From contig SSNP01000007.1 in assembly GCA_006937955.1 (NCBI GenBank), positions 7,352,663-7,416,662 on the forward strand: a DNA stretch of 64,000 bases, written 5' to 3'. Origin of the DNA: Pachypanchax playfairii (Eukaryota > Chordata > Actinopteri > Cyprinodontiformes > Aplocheilidae). Numbering within the stretch: position 1 is the stretch's first letter; every line of letters begins with the position of its first letter. Shown here one piece after another: positions 36,709 to 50,069 of this stretch. Position numbers and translations under genes: made by a program. Under the pieces are notes generated by a model that was not told the origin of the DNA, made no database searches, and saw only the letters and a list, made by a program, of their open reading frames with translations.

Positions 36709-38583
36709 GTTTTCTTCACAGGTTTTCAGGGACAAGCCTGTTGGAACGGTGCAGTCTGACTAATAGGAGGGTAAATGAACTCAGCTGTCCCAGAAGGCTG
36801 ACGTTTAGGTAAACAAAGTGAGACAAGCACATGATCAGTGTGTCATCACCACCCCCACTGTCTTCAGCCACAGAAATCTATCAAACTGATGTGTGACAGA
36901 AGAATTTATACTAATTTTTAGACTTTTTACATCTTTTTAATTGATTTGTTTTGTCTCATCAGTGATTAAATGAAAAAAAAAAAAAGAATTCAAGTAATTG
37001 TTGACAATCATTTTCTACACAATCATCTAAAATTGTATGACAATAATCTTTAGCAACATCTTTAAAAATCATTTTGTTAGTATTTTTGACAAATATACTG
37101 AGTCTTCAAATAATAGTTTATATATATATAAATAAAAGTGGAAACCGTCCTTCATCTTTTGATGCACTTGAACTCCTATTCAGACGGTGACGTTGATGAG
37201 ACTAGACTCATGCCAATAACTAATTATGTCAGACCGTGTTTCTGTGATGGCAGAGCCGCGAAGCTGCAAAGTAAAAGCCTCCGAAAAATAAATACCCTAT
37301 AAACACAACAATTTCCAGCCTACAGCGAATTTTATTTGAACCAAATGACTATCTGAGAAATAAAAATCAGGCATCAACAACAGTTTGCCACTAAATTAAA
37401 CCAAATTGCAACATGTTTTTTTTTCTTCTTATGTATCTCTGCAATTTGCCAAATGTATTGAGTTCAGACTTTAGTGAAAAGCTATTGTAATAAGGGAATT
37501 GCAGAGTGTTTGTGCTGTTTGTTTTAATGGAACATGGATTGTTAGTCAGAAGCAACTAAAGCCTTTCAGCCAGCAACAGTTGTCTGATAAGTAGCTTGTA
37601 ATAATCAAACCCTCGTTTTCCCCTGACGCCACCGCACTAATAGCTGGTATTTGAAGTGAATTACAATACTTATCTGCATGAATATCAATGTTAATTTCCA
37701 TTATCAAAGAACCTTTTTGATGGTGCTCCTTCACAGGCATAACCTTTTATTTGCCCTCATTGTGAGCTGGTGGGATGTTGAGACGGTGCAGTCCAGACAT
37801 ATAGCAGATGTTTTTTTTTCTGTTTGGATGTCATCCAGCTTTTTCAGGGTTTTTATTTGATCTGGTATGATGCATCATCCAAAATTATACCTTTGGACTT
37901 AATTATTAGAACATAATTGTGGTGGTTAAAGCCCTTTGAATTATCTTAAGTCTTTCATTTGTGTTATCATCAGAAGTTTAAAGAAGTTTCAGCCTTGCTT
38001 CTCATCTTAAAAAGTGATAAAGACTGAGCTTAGTTTGAAAATACTTCACCTGTTTTGTTTCATGGGAAAAAAATGTCTTTAAACTTAATGACTCAAATTG
38101 TTCTGATCATATTTAAAAGCAGTGTTTTCCAAAGTCTGGCTCAGGACCCCGATGTGGGCCATTAGGCAGAAAGCTGGGGGTCTTGATATGAACATCTGGT
38201 TTCATTTAAAAATAATCACATTGCAAAACTTTCTCATAAACAGATTCTAGACTTTGTTCTGATTCATCTGCTCCCTGATGAACTGTCAGTCAAGTTTCTG
38301 TTGTTTCTTCGTTTGGACTCATGTTTGATCCAATAACTTTTGGACTAGTGCTCCTGTCGTCCACATAGAAACACAACACTGAGCTTTTTTTTTTTTTGCC
38401 TGACTGTTAATAAAATGTATTCTTCATACCACGTCACGCCACCTTCTGTCCTCTAGACCTGAGTTCAGTCATAGGCCACAGTCATAGTTCCCATAATAAT
38501 TAATTGATAAAAATAACCTGTTAAGACCCCTTGTAGACTTCAACATGTTAACAGCAAGCTGTGAAACAGAACAAAACTAAAGT

Positions 38584-38700
38584 CCGTCCATCCATTTTCT
38601 CCACCAGCTTGTCATGAGCAGGGTTGTGTGGGTCTGGTGTCTGTCTCCAGCAGTCTGTCCGTCACATAGCAGAAAACAAAGAGGCCTCTGCAAATGATCT
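38584..38700 (-). repeat. Degenerate copy of the teleost interspersed repeat
   Basis: On the minus strand it reads as the end of the same family as the repeat at 28,690 (GACGGACAGACTGCTGGAGA, then ACCCTGCTCATGACAAGCTG and GAGAAAATGGATGGACGGAC). Only the last part of the repeat is present. Confidence 0.55.
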
Positions 38701-41389
38701 GGATTTATACATATACATACAATTATCTGTTATCTGGAAACAAATGTTTAGTGAAATAATACACAGAAATTCCCCTCAATGTTTTTATTTTGTTTTGTTT
38801 TGAGTTCAGCCTTTGCTGCATTTTAGTCCTCTGGATAAATGTCGTTGCTGTTTTGGGGACTAAAATGCCATAGAAGTGGTCATTAGAAGTTACAACACAG
38901 TCAATCTTTCATAATAAACTGCTCGTGTGTTTTATTGACAGATGTTTTGATTGAACCTGCAACAGTCTGCAGTTTGCATAGATTTATGAAAAAAGTTACC
39001 TCATCCTTCAAAAACTACTCACAGCTTCTGACAGCAGCATTTCTCCTCTTCATGTTTTACACTGTTCACTCTTGGGTTTGTTTTTTTAGTTTTTAACTAA
39101 ACCTTTTCTTCTGTTTTGGCTGGTTGTAGGTGGAAGTACTTTTCAGACACCAAATATGCAGGTGAAATGAAACAGCTGCAACATTAGTTTGTATCTGGAT
39201 GCATTCAATTCAAAAACTACCAACAGATTTGGACGTAACAATGCCTTTAACTGAATTTCTGTATGTTTCTATAAACAGTTATGTCAGAAATTCATATCCA
39301 ATATAATATATAACTCAACATAAGTTGTCCTGGAGATTCTCCATTATTGGATCTTCATCTTATAATAAGACAAATGTAAAAGTTCTAAATATTTAATATT
39401 TTATCCATCATAGATCACCTTTTAAACAGCCTCAGATTGGAGACTTCATGTACACAGGACTGATGCTACAGCTAGTCAAGAAACTACTAAGAATATAGCG
39501 GATTGCTGCCATCTTTAAATATATCCTTCACATTTTATGGCTCATGTGACTATTATTTCACAAAACTTTAACAAAACAGTCCAGTAGTTTTCATTACATT
39601 GTTTCTTCAGCAGAAATTAAGAAATAAAAAATAAAATCTTGTCAGATTTGACCCCCGGATGCCCTCGAGCTGGTATATTTAATTACTGTTGTTACTTGAG
39701 CTTCTAATTAACAATAAATCTTCATGTAAACAGCAAAGTCATGGAAAACTGATGGTGGAGTAGAGCTTTAACAAACAACTTTCTCATAATATGAAATTTT
39801 AGAAACTGGAACTGTTTTTAGATGGCGGTAATCAGTTATGTTCATACTTACTTGCCGTATCTCAGAAAAATAAATACGTTTGTTATGTTTATACGTCTCC
39901 TTTTCCTTTCTTGTGTACACGAATACTGGATTTAAAAGAGTCAACATGTGACGTTCTGGTATCCTCCTCTGGCTTAAATCAAACTAATTTGAATCCCGTC
40001 TTTAAAAATCAAATAGCATGTTGACATTCAGCTCATCATTCATAACAATAAACCAGGATGTTGCTAAAACGACTACTTAGTGCACGTGTAACCAATTAGT
40101 TTTAAATCTCAGTCTATGTTGCGCATCTGCGTCATGAAAAATGACCATTTGCGAAACACAAGCTCCATTCAGAGCTGCGTGCACGTAACCGTGCATGATT
40201 TACCAACAGAAATGAGCATGCAGTCACAACAGGCAGAGACACGGCGGCTCAGCCTGTTTTGATTCCAGCATGATCAAATCTTAAGTGTCCATGTGCGCAA
40301 CACAGACACTGTGCTCACAGCGCTGCTCCGCCTGCTTGCTGGACCATGCAGTAATGAAGTGCTTCCTTATAGGAAGTCAGTCAGCCAGTCATCAAATGAA
40401 AAAGAGTCCGTCTGAGATCAGTTGAAAGTGACAAAAGGATACTGACTGTTCACATCTAACAGTCAACAGATAGTGGAAATTATATAGATGTGTCTTAATG
40501 CCAGAAACAGGAAGAAGAATCTTTCTCTTTTTCATGTTTGTGCATCATTTGCACCTCTCAGTGTTCTGGATCAGCTGTTTAGTTTTACTAAGATACAAAA
40601 TCACTCAGAACATCTTCAAATTATTAATATCTCTATAAGCTTGTGCATTTTGTAAGTGTATTCAACTTTTTTGTTCTACTAACAGCTAGAATTACAGTTG
40701 TAACCACCCAGCAGTGGTAAACTGTAATTAAGGACTTGAATAAGTGGGAATATGTCATTTAAACTGAAGACCAGCGAACAATGTTTGTTTAGTCCACTGT
40801 TATTTGCTTATCCACCACTGCTATGCAGCATTTAGGCTTTGAGAGCTCATTACCTGAAGCAAAAAGCATAAAAAAACCAATAACAATAAAAACAAGATGT
40901 CTGGTAGTTGTTCATTTATATGTCAGAATTAGATTTTACAAAAAGTCTCCAGTTAATGATGGTAAGATGTAAAATAATTCATGCAACATTTGAGTGCTAT
41001 TGATTTCTGCTGCAAGAGTCTTGTTCTATTTTCACAACCCAAACAACTGCTGTGACTTTAGCCTCGGGGCCAAATGCTCAGCAGCCGAGGAAATAGAATT
41101 TTATTGAATGTCATCAATGAGTATTTACATTTTCCTTTGTTCTGAGGAAAGCAGTGAGTTCGTTTAAATGTTTCCATTATCGCTCTTGCATATTGTGTGT
41201 GAGCACAAAGAAAACAGCAGCGCAAAAGGACACCCGGAAATGCCTAACAGCAGTTTCAGATAAAAGGCTTTGACATTCCACGTGTAACTAGAGCTTTATT
41301 TAAAAAATGTAATTCAGTGACACAATAAGAAAGAACGTGTCATGGCGTGTGATTTATTGAAGGATCTAAAGTGCAGGCAAAACTCATGG

Positions 41390-41960
41390 AGCTCCATGAA
41401 GGAGAAGCCAAAATGAAAAGAAATGCAAAATGAAAAGGGAAACAGGGCAGTAAAACACTGCAAAATAAGCAGGCAGAAGACACACAGTCATGTAAACAAG
41501 CAAACCAGCAGGATCAGATGGTGAGCAAAAGAAAACAAGAGCTTCAGATGAAGAGTGATTAATGAAAGGGGAGGCAATTGCAGAGGAAGGCAGGTGAACT
41601 TATCACCAGATGATTGACAGCTGACACACTGAACAAACTGGAGAAACAATGAATCTGGTTCAGATAAACTGAAAACAAATCATGATCTCAAGGGAAAAAG
41701 GAATGAAAGAACAAGGTGAATCCAAGATACCAGGGAGTAAACTAAAAACTACTGATACAAAGCAAGGGAAAACCAGGAAGTTATACAAAATAAAATCCAG
41801 ATCTTGAGGAAAATACACAAATAAACCAGAAGATCCTGAACTAGAGCAAAACAAAACAGAATATAGGAGAAGAACCCAGATGAAAAAAGAGCCTGACTGA
41901 AACAGATCCAATGAAAAGCTACAGAAAATGTCACATATTGTCACTAAAAACACTGAGATG
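41390..41960 (+). repeat. Purine-rich low-complexity block
   Basis: About 570 bases with a strong A/G excess on the plus strand, so that the minus strand is open over long frames rich in Phe, Leu and Ser. Motifs such as GAAAACCAG, GAACCCAGATGAAAAAAGAG and GAGGCAATTGCAGAGGAAGG recur in loosely similar form. It resembles purine-rich interspersed repeats seen in many fish genomes. Confidence 0.5.
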
Positions 41961-43809
41961 CCAAAAAAATATGAACAAAGAGCGATAACTTAAGTGTAAA
42001 TCCAAACTAATAAAATAAAAATCTCACATAAAAATGCTAATACACAGAAAAAAAGTCAGAATCTCTGGATCAAAAAGAAACGGTCCCAAAAATCAAAAGA
42101 TCAATGACATAACATGAATTAATTAATGGTGACAAATAAAAAATATGAAGGGCTTAAAATTATTCTTCAAATGCAAAAATGATGATGATAAAAACGTAAT
42201 CATACAACAATAAATCAGCTTTTCTGATCTGATTCTTACTTGGTGTAGATAACAGCTGTATGTATCCACAGGCTCTGCGTGATTTCCTGGAAAAAAAAAA
42301 AAATCAAATTGTTGTGTGTAAAATATTTTTAATCTAAATGTTATTCAAGTATTTCTAAATCAATTAAGATTGACGTAAAAGTAAAAAAACTAAGAGATAA
42401 ATTGCAACATGTGCTGGCGTTTGGTGTGTGTGTGTGTTTCAGTTTTAACCTTGGTCTCCAGCAGCATCCCCTGACTCTAATCTACACCAGCATCTCCTGA
42501 TGAATTGATGTTGAGCTCTTTGTGCCGGAATTCATTCTTGACGTCAGGCCCATTACTCTTTCAATTTGGCCTGGTGTGGCTCTTTTTCACAGATAACAAA
42601 TATGGTCATTTCCTTGCTAATTCCAACTGGCTCTGGCTTTAGTAATTCAGTGAACTGCCGTAAGGCAGTAAAACATTCCGTGACGCTAGTGTGAGAAAAC
42701 AATGATGAGAAATGGCACACAGGTGCATCTCTCATCCGTGAATTCTTTCCTCATTATGTGACCTCAGTGCCACTGTGTTCTCTCTCATCATTATATATCA
42801 AACAGGCCTTCTTCTTTTTCCTTTCTTAACTTACCGGATAGATTACAATTTCATGGCAAGACACGATTTTTCTGTCTTAATGTCAGAACCAACCCAGGAA
42901 GGACTCAAATGAGCCGAACCAGAAACTGTAAAAAAAAAGGTAAATGAACATTTATTGTGAGTGATGAGAGAGAAACGACAGCAGAGGTGAGTCTCAAGGA
43001 TCTGCAGAGGAAATTAGAGCGAGCTTTAAAATGGTAACTTGTTTTTAAGAAATCCATCAGCTGTTTTAATGTAAGTTGTCTTTTCTTACAGGTTAAAGGG
43101 AGGAGTGAAGAGGAGATGGAGGGAAACAGGTGAATCCAAGGTGGAGAGTAAGATGGAGATCAGGTCAGGTAGAACTGTTTGTTTTTCAGAGGATGAACAG
43201 ATTAGCAGATCAGATGTAAGTTGAGATCTTACTTGACAGATATAAAGTTTCGTTCACAAGGTGGAATCACTGAGGAGAATTGTAGCTGGCAGCACCAGCA
43301 AATCTTTGAAAGACACTGGTTTAAAGACGCACTCCAATGAAAATCCTGTTTTTCGTGTTGTCAACATGTTCTTGCAGCATTTCTCTGATGCTAGAGAGGA
43401 AATATCTTAAGAAAGCTCAAAATTGCATTTGAGTATTTCTACATTCAAATCTTTGTGAATCAGTAGCAGATGCAAAAATGCATCTAAAAAGATGGGCGGG
43501 CCACAAGCTGGGGGGATCCTCCTCCACGCCAACAGCTCCACCCACAGCACAGAGGTTAATGAGCTGCTGCTATGCACAAACTACATCCCAGAGAACGGCA
43601 CAGGTTTTGTGATTTTGGGTAAAAACATCGTAATCATGATTTAATATCCACTGAGATACTTTAAAATCACTCAAAAGCTAATCTAAGTGGGTCTTTAATG
43701 ACTTGAAGAAATAAATCATCCAAGACTTTCACAATGGTAAATTCACCCGTCTCCCATTCAAATGTTGGAAACATCTCATTCTTTTACTGGTATTTGGTGT
43801 GTTGACGAG

Positions 43810-44108
43810 CAGGGTTAGTTGAGGTGCATGGTGCCCTAGGTGAAAAAGGATTTTGGCGCCCCCTATTGCCCAGAACAGAAACAACGTAACTCGATAACTG
43901 GATTACATTGCAAAAAATATTTATTTATACTAAAATTAACAGTAGAGATGATAGATAGATATTTTATCATTACTTATTTTGCTCTTTAGATGAGATGAAT
44001 GGTGTGTTCAACAGTTTGTTCATTAAAAAAAAGGAGAATTTGGCACCCCCTCCAGCAGAGGGCGCCATAGGCAATTGCCTAGTCTGCCTATGCCCAGAAC
44101 CGGCCCTG
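43810..44108. mobile_element. hAT-type non-autonomous element (MITE) with target-site duplication
   Basis: 299 bp element starting CAGGG and ending CCCTG. The right end (CCAGAACCGGCCCTG with GGCGCCATAGGCAATTGCCT inside) and the left end (CAGGGTTAGTTGAGGTGCAT, then GGTGCCCTAGG and TTTTGGCGCCCCCT) form imperfect terminal inverted repeats. It is flanked by 8-base direct repeats TTGACGAG (43,802-43,809) and TTGATGAG (44,109-44,116), differing at one base, as expected for hAT target duplications. No transposase. Confidence 0.85.
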
Positions 44109-46468
44109 TTGATGAGCTTATAGAAAACAGGTGCGACACAGAAGCTGCAGGAGACTCTGCTAGTGGGTGGGGCTTAGAGAGACGAGGCTGGACCCGTGAC
44201 TCACCCGCAGGAGTGAAGGCGAAGCATGAACGCCACGTAACCCCAACAATGTCACGATTTGTTCCCAATTTTACTGTTCAGAGAGAGAAAAAAAAAAGAC
44301 CAATAAATTATAAATTCTAAGAGAATGACAGATGCTTTTTGCTCATCTACAAACTGACGAGCAGAGAATATTGACCTTTTTCATAAACTCATCAGGCACA
44401 TTCCATCTTATCTGTCAGTATAGAAAATGTAATTAAGCGGCTCACCGGTCATAATTCGAGAACTTAACTAATGATATTAATGGTGGTAATTTCTTGTATA
44501 ATTGATTAAACATTTTCAGGTCTGTTAAGCTTGAAAAAATGACAGCAAGCCACAGCATAACACATGGATTTCCAATAGGAGTAATAGCTTGTTTCTCTCG
44601 TAAGTAGCACCCGGGACTTCAAATGCCATTAATAACTGAAAACCATCACTGTCACCCATAATGCTGCGGTGACATTTAGCTTCTCTGAGACTCGCATCCT
44701 CTTGTTTTTCCTTTTCTGTGTCAGGTTAAGTGTTTGACATAAGGGGATTTTGTGTTTTGGAGCAACATAATCAGGTGTGTTGCTATCACACAAGAGCCCA
44801 ATTGTCCTGAAAATAGTCAAAAGCTGCAATACATGATGGGAGAAAATAACAATACTTGAGATCCTTATCTGCTGCTGCTGTGACACATCTGTTCCAGCTG
44901 CAAAACTTGAGCCAAACAAGAGCAGTTTAGATAATCACAAGAGTTTCACCCCTGTACTCAGAGACCGACAGCGTGTTTTACACATGTTTTTTTATTTTTT
45001 GCTGCCTATATTCTTCCAATTATGCCATCAAGAGGGAGGACTCTTGGTCATGACACCTAATACTGAAGCTCTCAGCTGTTATGGGTGAAACTGTATGACT
45101 CTGTGCAGCAACAGCATTTGGAAAACATTTTTTTTCTTTTTTCCCCCTGAAAAAACTTTTATTTACATCCAGTCATATATTGCATGTGCATAACTCTGTA
45201 TATTTGTGCATGTATGATATTTTTCAACAAGATTGTCTAAATACATCAAAGTACTCTCACATTCTGATGGAACCCTCACCTCGTATCATCTCTATAGACA
45301 ATAGGAGTGCATATTTTGTAAAAAAAAAATTAAAAAAAGCATTTGCCCTTTACAAATTTCTTATTTCTGCTTTTTTCTAACTCATTTAAAACTATTAAAC
45401 AGAATTTAATATCAGACAAAGATAATGTGAGTAAATACAAATGGATTTATATTATAATAAGATGTTTAAAAGCTAAATGAGTTTCCTTTACAGCCTTATG
45501 CCACTTTTTTATCTAATATCTCACCAGCTATATACTGTTTTTAGGATTATTTGTGTCTGTAGTTTGGATGCTGCCATGTTGGTCTGTGTGCAGATATCAG
45601 GTAAAAAAAGGCCTAATTCATAGTTAAAAAAAAGCCAAAAAGCCACCGTCTTTCAGTTCTAAGGATTTAACTAACTGAAGCCTCGAATAAACAACATCAA
45701 ACAGCATTTTACACATTGTCTTTGACAACAAGACTAACGGAGGTTTTGTGTCTCTCAGCCAGTAAAAAAAAATGTTTCTATTTACTGAGCTTTAATTGGA
45801 TGTTCAACAATAAGCTTTAAACCCTTTTGTTTACTGTCAAGTCACAGACTTTCCCAGTTTTTCAAAGTGGCGGCATCCAGAATGAACAGAGTCACTGTAC
45901 GCAGCGTGCTGCATCGCTTCCTCCAGTTTGTGACAGCTCATTTTCTGAGCCACGGCTTCAGCACCAAAAAAGCAGAGGGCTCTATAATGATCAGCTTTTA
46001 GCGCTGGCACTCAGCGGCTGAATAAGCCATCAGGCATCATTAGGTCCTGCTGGGGAAAACAATCTCTTCCTTTTCCATCGGTGCCCCCAAACAGGGAAAC
46101 TCTTTGAGAAAAATGCATCAGAGACACCAAAGTGTGTGTGTGTGTGAGAGAGAGAAATTTTTGCTCAATCACCTTCACATCCCACTTTTCTGATGATAAT
46201 TTGTTTGATCAAATAGATTTATTCACCACTTTATCTGATAACACCTGGAAATATTTACTGAAACCCGAAGAGACTGAAATCAGAGTTTGATCAACAGCAG
46301 AGAGACGTGACGTTACACGAGTTTCCACTGAAGGAGCGACCGTCTCTTCCAGAACATCACTAATGATCTCTCAACAGAAAGATTCAGAACCTGCAGCGAA
46401 CACTCAGACTGCACTCTTATTCCAGTCGGCCATGGCGTGTCCTTCCAACAACATCCCTTGAAAATAGA

Positions 46469-46472
<4 letters not shown>

Positions 46473-46505
<33 letters not shown>
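46473..46505. repeat. TA dinucleotide microsatellite
   Basis: Uninterrupted TA run of about 16 units. Confidence 0.97.
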
Positions 46506-46507
<2 letters not shown>

Positions 46508-46713
46508 CTTCTGAATGCATCATATACTGAATTTGTTCAGGATTTTGGATTTAACCTGAATCTAAAATGTAACTAAGAGATGAATAATTTGTCTGCAGGC
46601 ACATCCAGGGACTCCTGGGTAAATAAAGTACACTTATTTAAATTACTAACACATCTACTTCTATAATAAGACAAGTACTTTCCTCAAAATCAGGTTTATT
46701 GCATTATATTTTA

Positions 46714-46749
<36 letters not shown>
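46714..46749. repeat. ATT trinucleotide microsatellite
   Basis: About 12 ATT units. Confidence 0.96.
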
Positions 46750-49700
46750 ATAAACAATATCATTTAAAACCATTTAAAGCTAAAGTTTTTTATTTTTACT
46801 TTTGATAAATATTTACAAATTCAGAAATTGTAAATAATTAATCTGATTATTTCGTTTTTGTGTTTTTATTCCCACTATAAAATAATTCTGAATCAATACC
46901 AGGTTTAAGTATATAAAACATTCCATCAGGCCACACTGCCGAGTCTGTCGCCTCTCGACCCACCTGTTCACACTTTCCCTCAGAAGCATTCAGCCGAGCA
47001 GCAGGTGTTAACTCGACCTGTCTCCTACGATGGACTCCAGGTAAGAGGGCCGTTTGACGCTAACTGTTTCTAAATTTACACAAGTGAGGATGAAAATGAG
47101 TTGTGACACGCGTGTTAAATCTTCAGACGAACACGGTAATCTCTTCGCTCTCATGGGAAATGACACAGATGTCTTTTTAGGGATGAAATTTTTCTAAAAC
47201 AAAGAACATTTAATAGATATCCATATTATAGAAAAATCTTTTAAGAGCTGGTTTACAGAATATCTAAATTCACAGAACAAGTTTGGAATATTAAAACAGG
47301 AAGATTTGGTAAATGATCTCCGATCTTCATCACTCATTCGAATGTAGCTCACAGTGAATTTGGAGAACGTCCTACAGTATGATGCTATCATGATGCTGCT
47401 ACACTCAGGTCTTCCCAAAAAGATTTTTCCCCACTTTTCTGTGTCCCCTGGACTCTCCTGAATCCACAGCATGTCTGATATGTCAGCAGCAGGTTCCAGA
47501 TCCAGACACTTAGCGCTTCAGGTCCTTTTCTAGCACAACTTTCTCATCAGGACGTGTCTATGTGCTGGAAGATCAATTTCATGCTAGCATGACACTACCA
47601 TGTGATGGTTGTGACTCAGGCATGTGGCCTCAACCGACATGATCAACCGCAGCAAACTAACTAAAGAAGTTTCTCAGGTTTAAAACAATCAACTTATTTA
47701 CTTATTAACTCTGATCACCTGAAATATTTAAGATCAGTGATTCACTTTGAAACTGGCTTCCTCCTAATTACCAATTAGCTTATTTTTCAGAACGTTATCT
47801 ACAAGTATGATATAAATTGTACTAATGTTTCCATCCACAAAACCAAAAAGGAAAACCTGGTCCAGATGTTCTTATTTCCACTGACCATAAGTCTCTGCAT
47901 CTGAATGGCGACGGCTCACTTTGAAGTTGTTTTTCCTCCCTGGAAGGTGGAGCATCACTACATGGGTCTTTGTTATTTTTAAACACCGGCACATATAAAG
48001 TCACATTTAAATTTGAATTACACAGTTAGTAGCCGAGTTCTCCTTACCCTCCTCCTCATTCAGATCAAAAGGAAAGCCAATAAAATGCTTTGCTTGCAGC
48101 CATCGGCTTTGATGTTGCACCCCCGCATGCTCATTTGAGCTCATAGGCACAAAGTCAGGAGTGGACAGCTCCTCCGTCGACTTTAAATTGTTCCGTGTTT
48201 GCAATCTTTACTTGGGGTTGTTCGTTGTCAAGCTTTTAAAGACTAATAAAATCTGCTTGTTTCTGACAGTTTTCATTATTTTTCTTAAAAGCTGTTTTTA
48301 GTCGGACATAAAACGGGGTCATTTGTCTCTTACTTGTTTTGAAATCTCCTCTTTTGTTCATTTTTTTTTTCTTTTGATAAGAAATGAACACATGAATAAG
48401 TGATGCTCCATGATGACCTGTAATTAGATCAGCCCACAAGGGCCTTTTGTCTGCTCAGCACCATTAAAAAAAACACACACACAAGTGGATGTGAGAACCA
48501 TGTAATTATTCAGCTTGGAGATTCACAGTACACTATCACTTACCATCAAGTGAACATTTTCAGAAGATTATATAAAAAAAAAAAACAGGTCGGACCAATC
48601 ACAAGGTGTGTTCTCTGTCCGTCTCAAACACCAGCACAACAATAAAAAAGAGAAGATGTCATAAATACGAACTTCATCTCCAAACCTGTAATTGAATCAG
48701 AACTGCAAGTTCGAAATCATCACAATTATGAATCATTAGCTGCTATTCTTCCACACAGAAAGATGAAGAGACTGTAATCAAGCCGGGAGGAATGTCGAGT
48801 CTCCTCACACTGTTTAGGGTTTTGAGAAAGTCTTGAGATTCATTATTGGTGTTCAGGGAATTTCTGCGTTTTTAGTGTTTAATTACCATAAACAGCCAAA
48901 ATGAGAATTTAATGTATCTACAAAATGACCAAACTGTCTTAAATGATGAGTGTTTAGTGTTAAATTCACCTCTACGGGTGATTATTTATTCGTAACTCTG
49001 TTCGATTAAACTGATTTGACAAGCAGTCAGTCAGGTGGTTAATGTAGACGTTGGGTCTCAGTGTTCTTCTACTAAAACACAAACACACATGCGCTTTTGG
49101 GGATGTGGATCAAGTTGCATCGTGACCAAGAACAGAGAAGATATGAAAGCTCATTTGTGTTTTGTTTACTTCTAGAATCATCAGGCTGGTTTAATAAAGC
49201 CACGAGCGTTTGTGGGGTTTTTTTGTCGTCATGATTAAAGCCCCCAGTAACACCTCCATCTCCTCTTATTTATACATGTCTCTTATTCTGAAAAGCTGTT
49301 TATTAATCTTTCATTTTAAAAGCAGAGATGTTTTTGTTGTAACACAACATTTAAAAATAAAAGCCTCTAATTTATTATCTTAGTAAAATGTCCTAAAACA
49401 AAATCAAATGTGCATTTTTTTTCCAACTTCTCATCCTCATCATCATTTGAGTTGTTCTGTTTTTTTAATTTCTTATTTAGATATTGAGGTGCAGGACTGC
49501 TCTGACTTCTTGAAAATCTTAGAATTGTGAAGAAACATTTCTAAAACAAACAAAAAAAATGTGGAAAAATCCAACTGGAAAGGAGGAAAATTGCATCATC
49601 TATTTACCAGCACAGCTCATAGGTAGAAATATCAGTATAGATATATAATTTACACAACAAACCCCATTTAATTTCCACAATTTTATTCATTATAAGTCTC

Positions 49701-49850
49701 AAAAAAAAAGAAAATACAGCCATAGTTTTTGCGTTTGACTTGATTTTGTATTTATATTGCAGAAGCAGGTGAAAAATATGACCTTCTGTTTTTAACGCAG
49801 TTTGCAAAAGCAAATATCTGCTGTTACCATGTCAGACATCATATACATGC

Positions 49851-49856
49851 TTTATT
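49851..49856 (-). terminator. Polyadenylation signal of cort
   Basis: AATAAA on the minus strand, about 215 bases beyond the stop codon at 50,070-50,072. Confidence 0.5.
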
Positions 49857-50069
49857 ACTGTCGACCCTGAAAGTAACGTACATTGTTTACATAAATAATT
49901 CATGTTCAAACATACACGCTGTCTCAGTGAAGTCCATCAATGGTGTAGATGATATGTACAGCTGAGATGTACTACAGTTCATGTCGGGCTGGAGGGGTAA
50001 GGTGGGGGGGGTGCAGGAGGAGGAGTACCGGGGATGATGGCGGGCAGAGCCGGGTGCTTTCGGGCACTG

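Larger units (their letters stand above)
36709..50069. other. Gene-poor region between the masp2-like gene and cort
   Basis: 13 kb with no confident protein exon. Contents: a degenerate interspersed repeat (38.58-38.70 kb), a purine-rich block (41.39-41.96 kb), an hAT MITE (43.81-44.11 kb), microsatellites (46.47 and 46.71 kb), a putative TATA-plus-first-exon signal (46.91-47.04 kb) and several possible conserved elements (37.54-37.74, 41.01-41.26, 44.34-44.56, 48.03-48.20 kb). Confidence 0.6.

Noticed and set aside
39120..39160. WKYF reading as a urotensin-II-like peptide (CFWKYC) near cort
   Set aside because: No flanking cysteines, no dibasic site and no precursor; only the WKY letters coincide. 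Urotensin II is linked to SS2 in some fishes, but is not seen here.
41660..41953. 97-codon hydrophobic minus-strand open frame
   Set aside because: A by-product of the purine-rich repeat on the other strand; composition (Phe, Leu, Ser, Ile) reflects the bias, not a protein.
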